NCBI GenBank assembly: GCA_023014335.1
Contig: JAECYW010000011.1
Span: 2,170,001 to 2,234,000, forward strand
Length of the DNA: 64,000 nucleotides
Direction of reading: 5' to 3'
DNA from: Galerina marginata
Lineage: Eukaryota > Basidiomycota > Agaricomycetes > Agaricales > Galerinaceae
Shown: positions 51,114 to 62,162 of the stretch, in pieces
Position numbering within the stretch: position 1 is the stretch's first letter
How the letters are laid out: each line of letters opens with the position of its first letter
The notes under the pieces: model-generated
What the model saw: only the letters and a program-made list of their open reading frames with translations
What the model was told of the DNA's origin: nothing
The model's database searches: none
Position numbers and translations under genes: made by a program

Positions 51114-53124
51114 AACAGGATGACGCAGACTTGGACAGAGGCGACATTCCTGATCTCGAGCGCCGATGAAAGTGACACCGTAAACAGTCGTCATAACCTA
51201 TGAAAACAAAATATCAATATCCCATTTTACCCTCCGCCGGAAAAACACTGACAGCCTGTCTGACGACATTCCTCGAGATTTTCCCATTGAGCAGCTGAGC
51301 AAGGTCCACACCCGCCTCCGCTTACAGGATGACGCAAGCCTGGACAGAGGCGTCATTCCTGGTCTCGAGAACCGATGAAATTGACAACCGTAAACAGTAG
51401 TCATAACCTACGAAAAAAAATATCAGTATCCCCCATTTTACCCTCCACCAGAAAAAGACTGACAGTCTGTTTGACGACATCCCTCGAAATCTTCCCATTC
51501 AACAGCTCAGCAAGCTCCACACCCGCCTCCGCCTTCTCGCTGACAATCTGCTGAACCTTGGAGCTGATGTGCGTATGCACATCGGAGGGCTCGTCAGCCG
51601 CAGCCAAGTTGACCTGCTGGGCACCTTGGACATCGCCGCCGAGCGCGGCGTAGTGCTGCAGCCCGTTGTAAGCGCTGTCCTGATGGATAGGCAGGGCTGA
51701 GGAATACTGCATGGGATCGTCGAGCTGGACTGCGTTCCTGATCTCCATGCAGGTAGCAAGGAATTGCCATGGGTCGTCTCGGGAGCCCTAGAGGTAGGTC
51801 ACTAATGAATTCAAAGGTAGATCTGCCGGAAATCACACACTTATTCGCAAACTCTAAAACAGGGTCAAGATGCTCCTCGACCCATTCTACCCTGTCGTCG
51901 AAGTTGGCTTTATCGTAACCGTACAAATTCGCCGCGTGAATCTTGAGCCACCGGAAGCCACGAACACTCAGTGGTCGGACTCTCCAAAAATCAGCAAAAA
52001 ATTCCTTATAATGGAATTCGCCGAATACGTCCACGAGACAGATCGCCGCCCATGTGGTTCAGATGTGGTGGGATGGGATAGGCGCGTCCTTCAGAAGTCC
52101 AGGTTATGCGGTAGGAAGAAGGTGTCGTCTAGAAACTGAAGCGAATCAGCACCAATGTCAAAATGAAAATTAAAGTACGCACAGCTCGAGTAATCTCAAT
52201 CTTATAATTCACACTACGCCCATCCGAGTGATTATTCCCCTTCGCCCCAACCCCAGCCCTCTGTCGCACAACATAGTGACTCGGTGTAGTGTCGGGGTAC
52301 GAACATGGATCTGCGGTTGCGTCGTTGCTCGAGCGGGAACGGGAACGGGAATGGGCGAACTGAAGGAAGACAGGACGCTCATAAGCGACAGAAACCCGTC
52401 CATCTCTCTAAATATCTCCTTGGTACACGCGTCTTGCTCCGAGCCTGCAGATCCGTGTCTGCGCCTTCTGGAATTACAAGCTTGGGTTGGATCGAACACG
52501 GCATGCGGGATCTTGCCCATCTGCTCTCCAAAGTTCCACACGGCCATGACGATATCGAAGATGACCCTGGTTACTACCCATGGCGTGGCTCCGAGAACAT
52601 CCAGCCCGGCGTAAACAAGTTCGACATTCCATGCGTTGGTATTTTCGCGAGGGTAGACTTCTTGTTCTTGAGAGTCTTTGAACCGCATAGCGTGGCCTAC
52701 ACGATTGAAAGCGTCAACACTGAAATTACTCATAGAATAGCAAGGCAATAAAACGCACTTTTGTTGTACAGATACCCTCCATTGTTGTAGTTGAGCGATG
52801 GTTTAAATTTCACCAGCATTGGAAGATGACGAGGGTGAATAGTCCGTTCTAGACTGTCTTTTTCCAGCCTGTCGGCAACAAGAGTATTGATCTTGATGAC
52901 ACCCAGTCATTGTCCTCGTAAATATTCGTAGGACTGATAGAACGCTGGCTGAGGCTCCGTGCTATCAAAATGAGCAAAAAGTTAGAATCGTGGGTGAAGC
53001 ATGGAAACCTACAGAATAGCATCTCGAACCACCTCCGCAGCCTGAATGAGTAAAGTAACAAGCCAACATTTGGGCGATTTCAACGGCTGCGTCCACGGGC
53101 TCGTCCACTCTTCGCCATCCGAGG
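51114..53124 (-). pseudogene. RPO41: Mitochondrial-type RNA polymerase (RPO41-like) pseudogene, right copy
   Basis: Mirror copy of the left pseudogene with the same stop, frameshifts and truncation. The shared lesions show that the gene was already dead before the arms were duplicated or homogenised. Confidence 0.85.
51115..51529 (-). repeat. 211-bp exon-intron-exon tandem duplication (right arm)
   Basis: Mirror of 34521-34935. Confidence 0.85.
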
Positions 53125-54221
53125 CCATCTGTGCTGCCGCGATCAAACTACAGTAAGCTCGGGCAGATATGTCGATGAGTCAGACGACGTACTCACAGGA
53201 GTGAATCCCATAATCATAGTCTCACTTCCAATATAAAAACCAGACCGAGGTCACATAATCGTCTGTGGAGAGCGTCATTGGCGCGTGCGTTTAAGTGCAA
53301 CAGATCCGGACTCTGCAGTGTCTGTTCTTTGGCATTAGCATTTGCAAATCATACGCACGTCGACACAGATTTCGTACTTTTTGTTCGCAAACCATGCCAT
53401 GCGGACGAGGACACAGACCCGGATTTCTCTGCGTCAAATCCTTACGTCAAATCCCAAACAGGGACTGTCCTCATGCGTGCACGGGGGTATGGAATATCAG
53501 CTCTAAGGAGTGGTGGAGCTGACGTGGGTTGGTAAACATGAGACAAGAGTGGTTAAAGGTACAACGTAGGCCGCCCAGCCAGACGGACCGAGTCTGATCG
53601 ACATCACGTGATTCGCCAAATCAACCGAAATCAGCCAAAGTCGGGCTGCCGACTTTGGCTGATTTCGCAAAATCTTAGTAAATCCCATGCAATCTTCATG
53701 CCGCCATGCACCAAGCGATTTACTTCACGGCAAGGCAATTCCCTCATCGTGTCGATTCTGTCGAGAACGAAAAGACTCGCCCTCGGAAACTGCATAGCGC
53801 TGAGAGCTGACAATTGCTAGTAGGACTTCGGAATCGTTTTTCGCCACCGAAGCATAACTTGGGAACAGTACTAGTCAGAGTAAACTCGGAGTAAACGATT
53901 ATGGGCGATTCATGGGACGAACGTTCTAAAATCGAATTTGGAACAAGAATAATTGTAATCGCAACTCAGAATCTCTCAGAATCGGATTTTTGTCGGAGGA
54001 GATTCGTCTACATTCCTACCCATGAAGACCGTCTAACTCTGTACGTCTTTTTGAACTCGATTCTGTAAAGAAACTAAAAGAATTACAGAGAACTCGCTTT
54101 TTTACTGCCAAGAATATTTCTCCACTTCTTTCAGCTTGGACTAAAAGGTTTATGTTCGCGAACACACTACGTGGATTTTTCTGAAAAGCTCGCGTTACTG
54201 AACATGCTCCAAGTTCAATGG
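53125..54221. other. Outer part of right arm, no supported gene
   Basis: Mirror of 31829-32925. The 19-bp hairpin is at 53626-53667. Confidence 0.5.
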
Positions 54222-54275
54222 GTCTCTACACATTACAACGTATGAGATAGCGACGGAAAGGGAAAACACAGGCGT

Positions 54276-54663
54276 TCATACCATCAAACACCAGTCTTTG
54301 GGCGACGGGATTGCATTTTGCTTCAGTGCCTGGGCCATCAACGATGAGGATGATGCGCCGTCAGTCTTGCATTTTGATTCAGTGCTTGGGACGTAGTATG
54401 TTCGCCTAACTTCAGGTTCTCGCCTGCAGTCGAGAAGGGTGGTACGTGCTTGACCGTGACATTCCCTTAAGTCATTTTTCACACCAATATTCGTGTCCTT
54501 GAGTTAGACGAGTTATTCGAAGACACTTAGACAACGATACGAAGGCACCAGGCTCGCCATAGAAACTTTCTGGCCAATATCCGATCATCAGACCAGAGCG
54601 GACAGAATTTCCCCCGAAAGTATCCTCAAGGACAAGCTCTTGCAGCCCTCTACGAGCATCCAT
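54276..54663 (-). CDS. Small unknown gene, apparently 3'-truncated by the palindrome edge
   Basis: The ATG at 54663 starts exon 1 (54663-54485). A 61-bp GT-AG intron leads to exon 2, in frame, with GHEYWREPEVRRTYYVPS and SLMAQALKQNAIPSPKDW. Exon 2 either stops at TGA 54276 (about 108 residues) or is meant to splice at the GTATGA donor at 54281, in which case the next exon would have to come from inside the palindrome. The reading MDARRGLQELVLEDTFGGNS then LMIGYWPESFYGEPGAFVS looks like genuine protein sequence. I do not recognise the family. The palindrome begins 55 bp past the stop. Confidence 0.5.
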
Positions 54664-54983
54664 TGCACCGGGATCGACTGCTACATTTTTAAATCCGAAG
54701 GCAGAGTGGGGACTTCACAGTGCTGATGTCTCTTTTTTTGTAACCACTCGTTCCCTTATAATTAATTTGTTCCTTGCAGATTGGATGAGTTGCCTTGTTT
54801 TAAGTGATAACCTAAGACTTGACTTGTTGCGCCACCTAAATTTGTCCTACCAATGTGATCCCCTTAGAGGGCTTTTGTCATGGCTTCTAGCTTATTATCT
54901 TGCCTCGAAGTTTTCATCAGAATCTAAAAAGCATTGTAAATTCAAGTTGGATTACATAGAAACAATATTTTACATATGACATC

Positions 54984-56195
54984 TTAATTGTCACCATGAA
55001 CGCCAATCCAATATATGCAGGTTGTATTTCCCCCAGCATTGCTTCCAAATTTAAATAATGCAACCTGGCTTTTTAACGGCAGCGGAGGAATAGGAAAAAC
55101 TCTCCTCGTCTTCGAATGATTGGATACGGAATATTGAAAATCAGCAGCGTGAATGAATAGCCCAGTCAAGGGCAAGCTTGTCTGTTGCGTACGCCTGACA
55201 GAGAATTGTGAGACAGGCAAAACTTCTGCTCCTGTAAATGCTGCTTGATTAGAAGGGAAGTCGTCGATAAGCACCCAAAGGGATATGTTTCTTGGAACGC
55301 GAAGTAGTGCTGACTGGCTGAGTACCAAAGGAGAAGCATAGTCAATAGTGATATGGGATATCGAGACTGCTTCAGTCAAGCTAACGGCGAGCTGGCCAGA
55401 CGATCCTGAAAATTCCCAACATTGCCCATCCTGTAAATTCTCCTCCAAGACGACAGCAGGTGAATTAATCATAATATTCTCCATATCACAGGAGTATGTT
55501 GATCTGAACCATCCCGTACAAGGACGGAGACCTTGTGTTGGCGACGTAAATTCGGAAATAACGATGGCACCTCCACCTTCTGATGCATAATTGCGATGCA
55601 AGTTGGTTGACATGAGCATGAAAGGAAGATATTTGTCGATTAAGTTGGAAAGCGGGCCATTACAAGTAATGGCGTCGTTGCAGACAGATCCTTTTCCGTA
55701 GAACCCGGTGTTTTGAACGATGGTGAGTAGTTCGCAAAGGGGGTAAAGAGATCCGGATAAGAGAACTCGATCAATTTCGCAAACAACACGAGTTATATAA
55801 CACGAAGGAGAAATGATGACGAGAATGATGAAAAAGGTGGTAGCCATGGCAGTGGCTATGGTTGTCCAAGACCAGGGGCGGAGGCGTGTCCGTCCGGTGC
55901 TTCCTGGGGCTGCTGCGAGTGTTGGCGTATGTTGACAGGGAGAGCATACCCTGTCCCCGACAGGTGGCGCTTCCTGTATAGATGGCGATATTTCTTCGAA
56001 AGTTGTCGAGCCTTCGTGGATGGACGTAAACTGCTCATTACACTGTGACTTTTCATCTGGTGGAGGTGGCCCTTGTCTCCCTTTAACGGACCAAGGCGAA
56101 GGTCCTAGATCCATGGCATCAGCACAGATAAATGTGCTTCCTCTAAATTCCGTGAGCTTCTTGGTATTTTGCTGCCTAGAGGGTAACAGGCTCAT
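54984..56195 (-). CDS. SUN-domain protein, single exon, 403 aa
   Basis: The ATG at 56195 (MSLLPSRQQN) opens an uninterrupted frame to 54984. Residues 1-110 are hydrophilic and Pro/Ser-rich. A membrane segment (TIATAMATTFFIILVIISPS) lies at about residues 112-132. The C-terminal half holds the SUN domain: GQCWEFSGSSGQLAVSLTEA, VSISHITIDYASP, PRNISLWVLIDDFP and FGSNAGGNTTCIYWIGVHG, including the conserved Cys before the last strand. The topology fits an inner-nuclear-membrane or ER-membrane SUN protein. It belongs to the same family as the gene at 25963-27300 but has a very different sequence outside the core. The start is supported by the lack of an upstream in-frame exon. Confidence 0.85.
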   Translation of the reverse strand: MSLLPSRQQNTKKLTEFRGSTFICADAMDLGPSPWSVKGRQGPPPPDEKSQCNEQFTSIHEGSTTFEEISPSIQEAPPVGDRVCSPCQHTPTLAAAPGSTGRTRLRPWSWTTIATAMATTFFIILVIISPSCYITRVVCEIDRVLLSGSLYPLCELLTIVQNTGFYGKGSVCNDAITCNGPLSNLIDKYLPFMLMSTNLHRNYASEGGGAIVISEFTSPTQGLRPCTGWFRSTYSCDMENIMINSPAVVLEENLQDGQCWEFSGSSGQLAVSLTEAVSISHITIDYASPLVLSQSALLRVPRNISLWVLIDDFPSNQAAFTGAEVLPVSQFSVRRTQQTSLPLTGLFIHAADFQYSVSNHSKTRRVFPIPPLPLKSQVALFKFGSNAGGNTTCIYWIGVHGDN

Positions 56196-56755
56196 GTCGG
56201 GCGGACAGTGGCAATTTGTTTCGTACTAGTAGTGGTGAAAGGATAAGTATTTGCCTGTACATGTCACGCATGTAACGTAAGTTCAAGTCACGCGACAAAG
56301 TTGAAACAAAAAACCAACAAAAAACGGTTATCGATAATTCATACGTATTAACCCTTGCTATACTTACTCGTCCACTAGTCTCCCGTAGTCAGACTACAAG
56401 ATTCGTAGTCTTTTTTATGTGTACTGATCGACGACTTACTCATCTGCTCGTCCACGCATCCTCAGATTTATGTTACATAAACCAATTAATAAAGTGACCA
56501 AATGATGATCGCCAGAAATTGCCTGGCGCACAGCGCGACTGGTGGAGGTCATAAAACGTCGAGCTCAACTTGAATACTAGTTGGCCAAGCATGTTTAAAA
56601 GGTCTCAAAAATTTGCCGATACCATGCATTTCAGCCATTCAACATCAAACATTACAAAATGGATCACTGCTCTGACTCTACAATTATTTGCCCAGAGCGC
56701 CAGTGGGCGGACAAACAACGACAGTGCGTGGGTTCTGGTAAGTTTCAAGGTAAGC
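56196..56755. other. Intergenic, AT-rich
   Basis: Promoter side of the SUN gene and 3' flank of the next gene. Nothing else seen. Confidence 0.5.
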
Positions 56756-59294
56756 TTAGTAATAGCGTGCTTTGCGAAGCTTCTGGCGTATGCTATGAGG
56801 AACTTCGAGACCACCTTCCGAGCGTGCGAGAGCCATGTAGAGTGGACGGCAGAATGTGGTAGATATAAAAGCCAGGAGTGCCAGTAAGACAAGACATGAA
56901 ACAATGCTGGATCGACGTCGTATGTTTGCTCGTAGGTTCATAAAAAATGGAATTCCCCATAGAACCATGGCATTGGAAATTTGAGTAAACGGGATGTTGG
57001 GACACAGAAGATAACATATTACTGAATGGTATAAACAGTGAATCCAGATTGGGATCACCCATAGGGGGCCAGCACGGGAAGTTTTGTGGCCTCGTAGCCG
57101 GTAGAGCACAGTACAGATTGGGTTATTCAGCTGGGACATCGATTTAATGACGGTGACTTCGGAAAGTCGTGGAGCGTTCAAGTAGGGTTTTCCGAAGATG
57201 CTGAAGACATCAAATCGGGATCGCAATGCCATGCACGAAAGGATCCATTGATACGGCCAAAAGAGTCCCAAATCGACAGTCTTAACAAATAGAAGGCCAT
57301 ATAAGAGTAAAGACGCGACATTCTCGTAGATTGTAGGAGTTAACTTAGGCATTGTGTAGTCTGTAGGCTTGGCCGAGTCAGAAGGTCGCAAAGAGATTGG
57401 GTCACAATTAGGCGAAGACGCTGAATACGCGTGGGCATCCTCAAACTTAGGTTCTTGACTGGCCTCTTTGGTAAGTGCGTGTTCATGAGTATTTAACCTG
57501 TGACCCAAAGTCGGTGACTCAGAGGTTGCACCATTGACTTCTTTGGTTAAACCATGGGCGATTGTGTTGTGGGTTAAACTACCGTTGACGTCTTCCACGT
57601 TACGGTGAGTTAGACCAGACACCGAATTTTTGTGGACATCCTCAAGCTCAGGGTCCTGACAGGCCTCTTTGGTGAGTACTCGTTTGTAGATGGTTAAGCT
57701 GCGCTCCATATTCAGTGATTCGCAGGTGACATGAGTAGAGTCTTCACCGAAACCATAGACCAATGGATTTCCGGGTAAGCGATCGCTGACGTTTTCCACG
57801 TTACGTAGCAATGGAATAGACGTAGAATGTGCCTCGAACTCAGGGTCCCGACTGGCCTCTTTGATGAGTACACATGTATAGGCGGTTAAATTTGGTTCAA
57901 GATTCGAAGACCCAGACATTGCTTGTTCTTTGTGGTCGTGGATGAATGCTTTGCATGTTAATTGATCAATAAGCATCGAAAGTGTGTGGACATGCTCAAA
58001 CTCGGGGTGTTGATTAGATGTATTGTTGAACAGTGGTTGATGGACGATTAAGCTGCGTTCCAAATTCGGAGACTCAGAGCTTGCGCGTTTGGCGTCTTCT
58101 TGGTCCAAGTCGTGTACTAATGCAGTGCGGGTTAAGTCACCACAATATGCCGAATGCGTGCGGACATCCTTAGACTCAGAATCCCGGCTGGCCGAATTGG
58201 TGAGTGGGAGTTTACAGACAATTAAGCTGTGCGCCGGACTCGATGATACGGAGGTTGCACGTCTAACGTCTTCTTCTTCTTCGCCTAAGTCACGGAGGGA
58301 CGTGTTATGGGTTAAGCGGCGAGTCAGGTGGCCTTCCACTCTTGTAGGTTGCCAACTCGTGTGATCAGTGAATGTGGGACCATTGCACATACTTGACGAC
58401 TGGGAGTTTGTATCATTCACGACTTCGTTCTCGCCTGCGTTATAGGAATGGAAGATGGCCGGCCCAGTCGAAATGGATCCGTGGCAGGTTGCCTGGGGGT
58501 CCATAAAGATTTCTTTCGGATTTCCACCTGAGCAGGAAGGGTCCGTACGGTACATTGCTTGGATCATCTCGACAAATATCATAAGCCTTTTATCGCATTC
58601 CTTCTCAACAAGCAGGGCAATGTCTCCATTGCTCAGTTGGAGCCCGAGCGATTTCTCGCTTGCTATCGTGGACTTTCCTAATCTGAGTTCGAGTTCCTCT
58701 ATCTGCCGCGCCTATTAAGCCATTTTGCACCTCGAGTTTAGCGCTTCCGATGACGGATGCAAGAATCCAATAAGTGCATACCTTGTCTTCTATCTTCGAC
58801 TCATAGAGACCTACAATCTGGCTTTGGTATTGGGATACTGTTTCACGTTGTCTTTGGTCCATCGCCCGTATTTCTTCAACAAAATCGCCCATGAATTCGC
58901 GGAGGACATCAACCAATTGTAAATCGAGTTTCTCGATACTGTGGATGACCCTTTGTCCTAATACCGACACATTGTCGCAATAATCTTGGTTTACCCTCCG
59001 AACTTCGTCAAGAACATCTTGCATCATATCGGCTGGAGCAGCGCCCATGCTTCTTTCAAGACGAAAGAGGGTTGACTTATACACTTCTATAAGTTCTTGG
59101 TTATGGCCAAACACAATTGAGTCCAGCAGTTTGCGTAGTTTCTCCCAGAAAATGACATTCTGTGGATTTCCATCATCTGCCACTCCAAAGGTCTCAGAGC
59201 CGCTATGTGACGGACGATGCAGACGCCGTTTTAGATAGCCAGATGGACGAGTGGGTGGCTCCGTGACAACTTCCAGTCCTGAATCTTCGAACAT
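56756..59294 (-). CDS. Coiled-coil and membrane protein with internal repeats, 822 aa
   Basis: The ATG at 59294 starts exon 1 (59294-58782). A 70-bp GT-AG intron (58781-58712) joins in phase to exon 2 (58711-56756). The junction reads SKIEDK-ARQIEELELRLGK, continuing a coiled coil, which supports the fusion of the two frames. Residues about 50-260 are helical (EKLRKLLDSIVFGHNQELIE, QRQRETVSQYQSQIVGLYES). Residues about 320-620 consist of four to five diverged 60-70-aa repeats with the core SESPNLERSLxxYxxxLTKE followed by ASQDPEFEDVH. The last 200 residues contain several hydrophobic segments (YENVASLLLYGLLFVKTVDL, PIWIHCLYHSVICYLLCP, IVSCLVLLALLAFISTTF). Function unknown; a membrane-anchored tether is a fair inference. 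Confidence 0.75.
57390..58330 (-). repeat. Diverged tandem protein repeats of 60-70 residues
   Basis: Four to five degenerate copies, about 180-200 bp each, inside exon 2 of the coiled-coil/membrane gene. The unit is a Ser-rich start, SL-x-Y/H-x3-L, an E-A-S-x-D-P-E-F-E core and a Leu/Asn-rich tail. Drift is strong, so the repeats are old. Confidence 0.6.
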
Positions 59295-60034
59295 TGTTTG
59301 TTCGCGATCGAGCGCGAGTTGCTCGCATACCCTAGGAGCTGGGAAAACTCGGTTAACATAGATGTGAGATAAGATAAAATATTTGACTTACCGTCCATCT
59401 CCAGCGTCCACTGTTTGCTTATGATAACGTGGGGCGAGAACGTCGGGCGAGACTTACTTAGAAGACTTAGAGAATTTCAATGCCACACAGTCTGCCACCA
59501 CGTGACACAAATCGCGACAATCACGAGACTCAAAGACAATCGCGTGACGCGTCAGTACTTAAGCTTATATATAATTACTGAAAAAGTCGACTTTCATCTC
59601 GACCAAAAATATGGGGCACTCGAGTGCACGTGGTGATACCACTGTATCGTTGATACAAAAACTTACGAGAACGTACGCTCGCGATTCGGGACAACCCGGC
59701 CTGACTTGTTGCAAGTCGTTACGAGTCGTCATGAAAAACGCTTTTAATGTCTAAATTTTGTCCATCAGGGCGTGATCAGTAGTCAACCACGAAGGTGGAA
59801 TGCTGAAGACGCTACATACGTAGAGATATTTATTAAAATCGGAGGCCAACTGCCAGCGTCGAGTGTTTCTTGAAATTGATTCGGAATCGGAACAGACAAT
59901 GTACATACACGTAATACTTATAAAAATCGGAAGCCTGTGTCGAATGTTAATTACTTGAAAATAATTCGGAATGGCCCAGCAGGACGCCGGTTACAGCGAG
60001 AAAAGTTAAATTCACATTTACTGAGGAAATTCAG
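59295..60034. other. Intergenic, no gene seen
   Basis: Promoter side of the 822-aa gene. AT-rich with no open frame of interest. Confidence 0.5.
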
Positions 60035-60660
60035 TCAGATGGAGTAGGGCTGGAGGAGCTGCTTTAGTAGCTGACCTTCGATCCGTCCATGGAGTCCTGA
60101 GCGGCACACAGTGGTAGTGTCAAGCCCGTCTTCTATACCAACCAAGCGGGAAGATAGATTCTCAATGTCGGAGCGCAATGCGAGAAGCCGCTGTTCAATG
60201 ACGTATTGATACAAGCGCAAGTCCTCGCGCTCGCGATGTAGCATGAGTTATTCCCCCCAATGACGCCTTGATACTGGTGCATCAGATCGCGATCAAGTTC
60301 AGTATCTGTTGTTCGTCTTGAAGGAGGATGTCGACATGGCGATAATGATAGACTGCGAGCAGTTGCAGATCAATAGCATCTTGAAAACGGCGCAGGGTGT
60401 CTATGTCGCGGTGTACCAACAGCAGTTCCCGGACAAAAGCTTCTTGCGACCGGTGTAGAGCGCCGAGATCACGACACAGGATGGCCTGTTGCTGAGAAAC
60501 AACGTCCTAAGATAGGCGCAAAGTTGCCTGTATGGCTCTTAAAAGCTGCACTCGGAAAAGCGAGGAGAATTAAGCACACCAGGTCTACCATAACAATCGC
60601 AAGACTCGTATTCATCCCTAGATCGCGCAAAACGTCGCCTTCAATTTGAGCAGACATAGA
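60035..60660 (-). pseudogene. Coiled-coil gene remnant
   Basis: From an ATG-proximal piece (MSAQIEGDVLRDLGMNTSLA near 60655) the minus strand reads through an in-frame TAG into DVVSQQQAILCRDLGALHRS and LLLVHRDIDTLRRFQDAIDL, then stops at TGA. A second frame (60244-60035) continues with MLHREREDLRLYQYVIEQRL and DIENLSSRLVGIEDGLDTT. All parts are helical with similar Leu/Arg/Asp content, which suggests one gene broken by a stop and a frameshift. It lies head-to-tail with the 822-aa coiled-coil gene; relation to it is possible but unproven. Confidence 0.5.
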
Positions 60661-60689
60661 CGAGGTTGTGTGACGTTGGGCCCGGGGAA

Positions 60690-61190
60690 GGAATTTGGGG
60701 TACACAATAAGTCACGGAATACGAAACAAATATATAGAGAGGGAGTGACAAAGGAGTTAGTCGAAAGCTTAAGTCGATTTGGTTCCGAGGATTGGCATGA
60801 CAAGTCCGCGTTAAGCCCCGATGCGAGGATTAAGGTAGCGCAGTACAAAAAGCTCGAGGTCGTTGAGAAGTATAACTTCAAGGGGACTGACGCTCGCTCT
60901 TGATGTTCACCGTCAGGGGATGCTCGTCGGGTCTTCCTCGGGGTTTTCCTATATTTGGAACTTGAAGGAGCTGTCGCACAGGTGTTCTATTCCAGTAATA
61001 AAAGCAAATTTTAATTTGGGGATGTCTATATCATTCAGCAGGAGGAATTTCCAATTGCAAGATCTCCAAACCCAAGCGTGACCAAAATTCAAAATTCATT
61101 ACCTTTGGTCCGGGAAACTTCATATCTTGTGCCAGTGTGGCCTGGCGTCTTTGGGACTTCCAATCCACGTGCAAAATGTTGTCGACCTGA
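60690..61190 (+). pseudogene. WD40-like fragment
   Basis: The plus strand reads ELVESLSRFGSEDWHDKSAL, then in another frame LALDVHRQGMLVGSSSGFSY ending IWNLKE. Further on it reads FGPGNFISCASVAWRLWDF. The pattern (L-x-V/D-H...G...S-G...I-W-N/D) is that of WD40 blades. The pieces are in different frames and no complete propeller is present. Confidence 0.35.
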
Positions 61191-61464
61191 TAGAATACTG
61201 TGATGCTATCTTTCCAGTTTCAGGTCGTTGCAATGGCACGCAAGGTGAAAAATAAATGGTTAAGGAATTTTTATATCTGGATCTACTGCTGGAAGCAAGG
61301 TGGTGTTTTGCCGACGCCTATGTTATAAGATTTACAGCCTGGGATTTCTCTTACAATTTATGGATGCGCTTATAAAAAATAATGTGGAGATGCCGATATA
61401 GAACCGCTGAGGTCGAGTTGTTTTCCTCGAATGACTGGGTTTTGTAACTCCTTCGACCCTTGGC

Positions 61465-61935
61465 CTAGTTAACGAGTCCCACATCGCCTGTCAAGTTGGA
61501 ATCATTGCTCGATGCCTTTTGACTGCCACCAGCCAACCGTCGACAGATTTTTCTGAGGTCATGGTTTTCCTTAAAAATACATTACACATGATTATCGGCT
61601 GTCATTGAGGGTTGGGACTCACCTTCTGCAACTCCTCAAGCTCCTGTCGAAGTCTTTGGACGTTGAAGTGCCCAAGAGCTATTAAATCATCTTGCTTGTC
61701 CATATACTGCCGAGCGGACAGTGACTTGCGATCCTTGCGCTGGGGACTTGAACGTGATGTTTAATCTGAAGGCAATTGATCCTCATACCTTTTCGGAATG
61801 CGTGGAGGGGTTGTCGAGGCTAATAAGGACTTCATCGGGACCAACGTCTTCAATCGAGATAACACACTTTTGATTTTGGTACTCCATCGACTGGGAATAG
61901 TTTTGGGTCTTCTGGATGCTCTTCGTCTGTGGCAT
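61465..61935 (-). CDS. Small bZIP-like protein, 122 aa, three exons
   Basis: The ATG at 61935 starts exon 1 (61935-61789); exon 2 is 61739-61623 and exon 3 is 61569-61465. Introns of 49 and 53 bp are GT-AG with phase 0, and the stop is TAG 61467-61465. The second exon holds a basic segment KRKDRKSLSARQYMDKQDD. It is followed by a regular leucine heptad that runs across the exon 2-3 junction: VQRLRQELEELQKENHDLRK then ICRRL (Leu at four consecutive d positions). This order is that of a bZIP DNA-binding/dimerisation domain, although the basic part deviates from the usual N-x7-R/K signature, so DNA binding is not certain. It could be a dimer partner or inhibitor type. Confidence 0.65.
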
Positions 61936-62162
61936 TCACCAGGTTTTTAAAGATTTCACGGTGGGTCAAGGCTCAAGTAACTTGCCTTTGACGCATCCTG
62001 CGCAGGGTCCTTTTGTAACCAGTGGCGCGATGCTTACTAGATGGTGTATGCCAGCCTTTGATGGCTTCATGCCTCCTCCTTAAATATCTGTCCTAGGATC
62101 CTCACTGACTCCTCAGGCTCTCGCCGGGCCCGTCAAATTCCACAACGGATAATTGTTTCATT

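Larger units (their letters stand above)
44678..54221 (-). repeat. Right arm of the giant palindrome (9,544 bp)
   Basis: Reverse complement of 31829-41372 with no net indel. One substitution was seen: position 50308 is G on the plus strand, equal to C in the left-arm sense, where the left arm has T. All features of the left arm recur here at 86,050 minus their coordinate, on the opposite strand. Confidence 0.95.

Noticed and set aside
31829..54221. Palindrome as a Maverick/Polinton or linear-plasmid integrant
   Set aside because: No DNA polymerase B, integrase, capsid or packaging ATPase is visible, and no target-site duplication is found at the outer edges. The polymerase present looks like the intron-containing nuclear RPO41.
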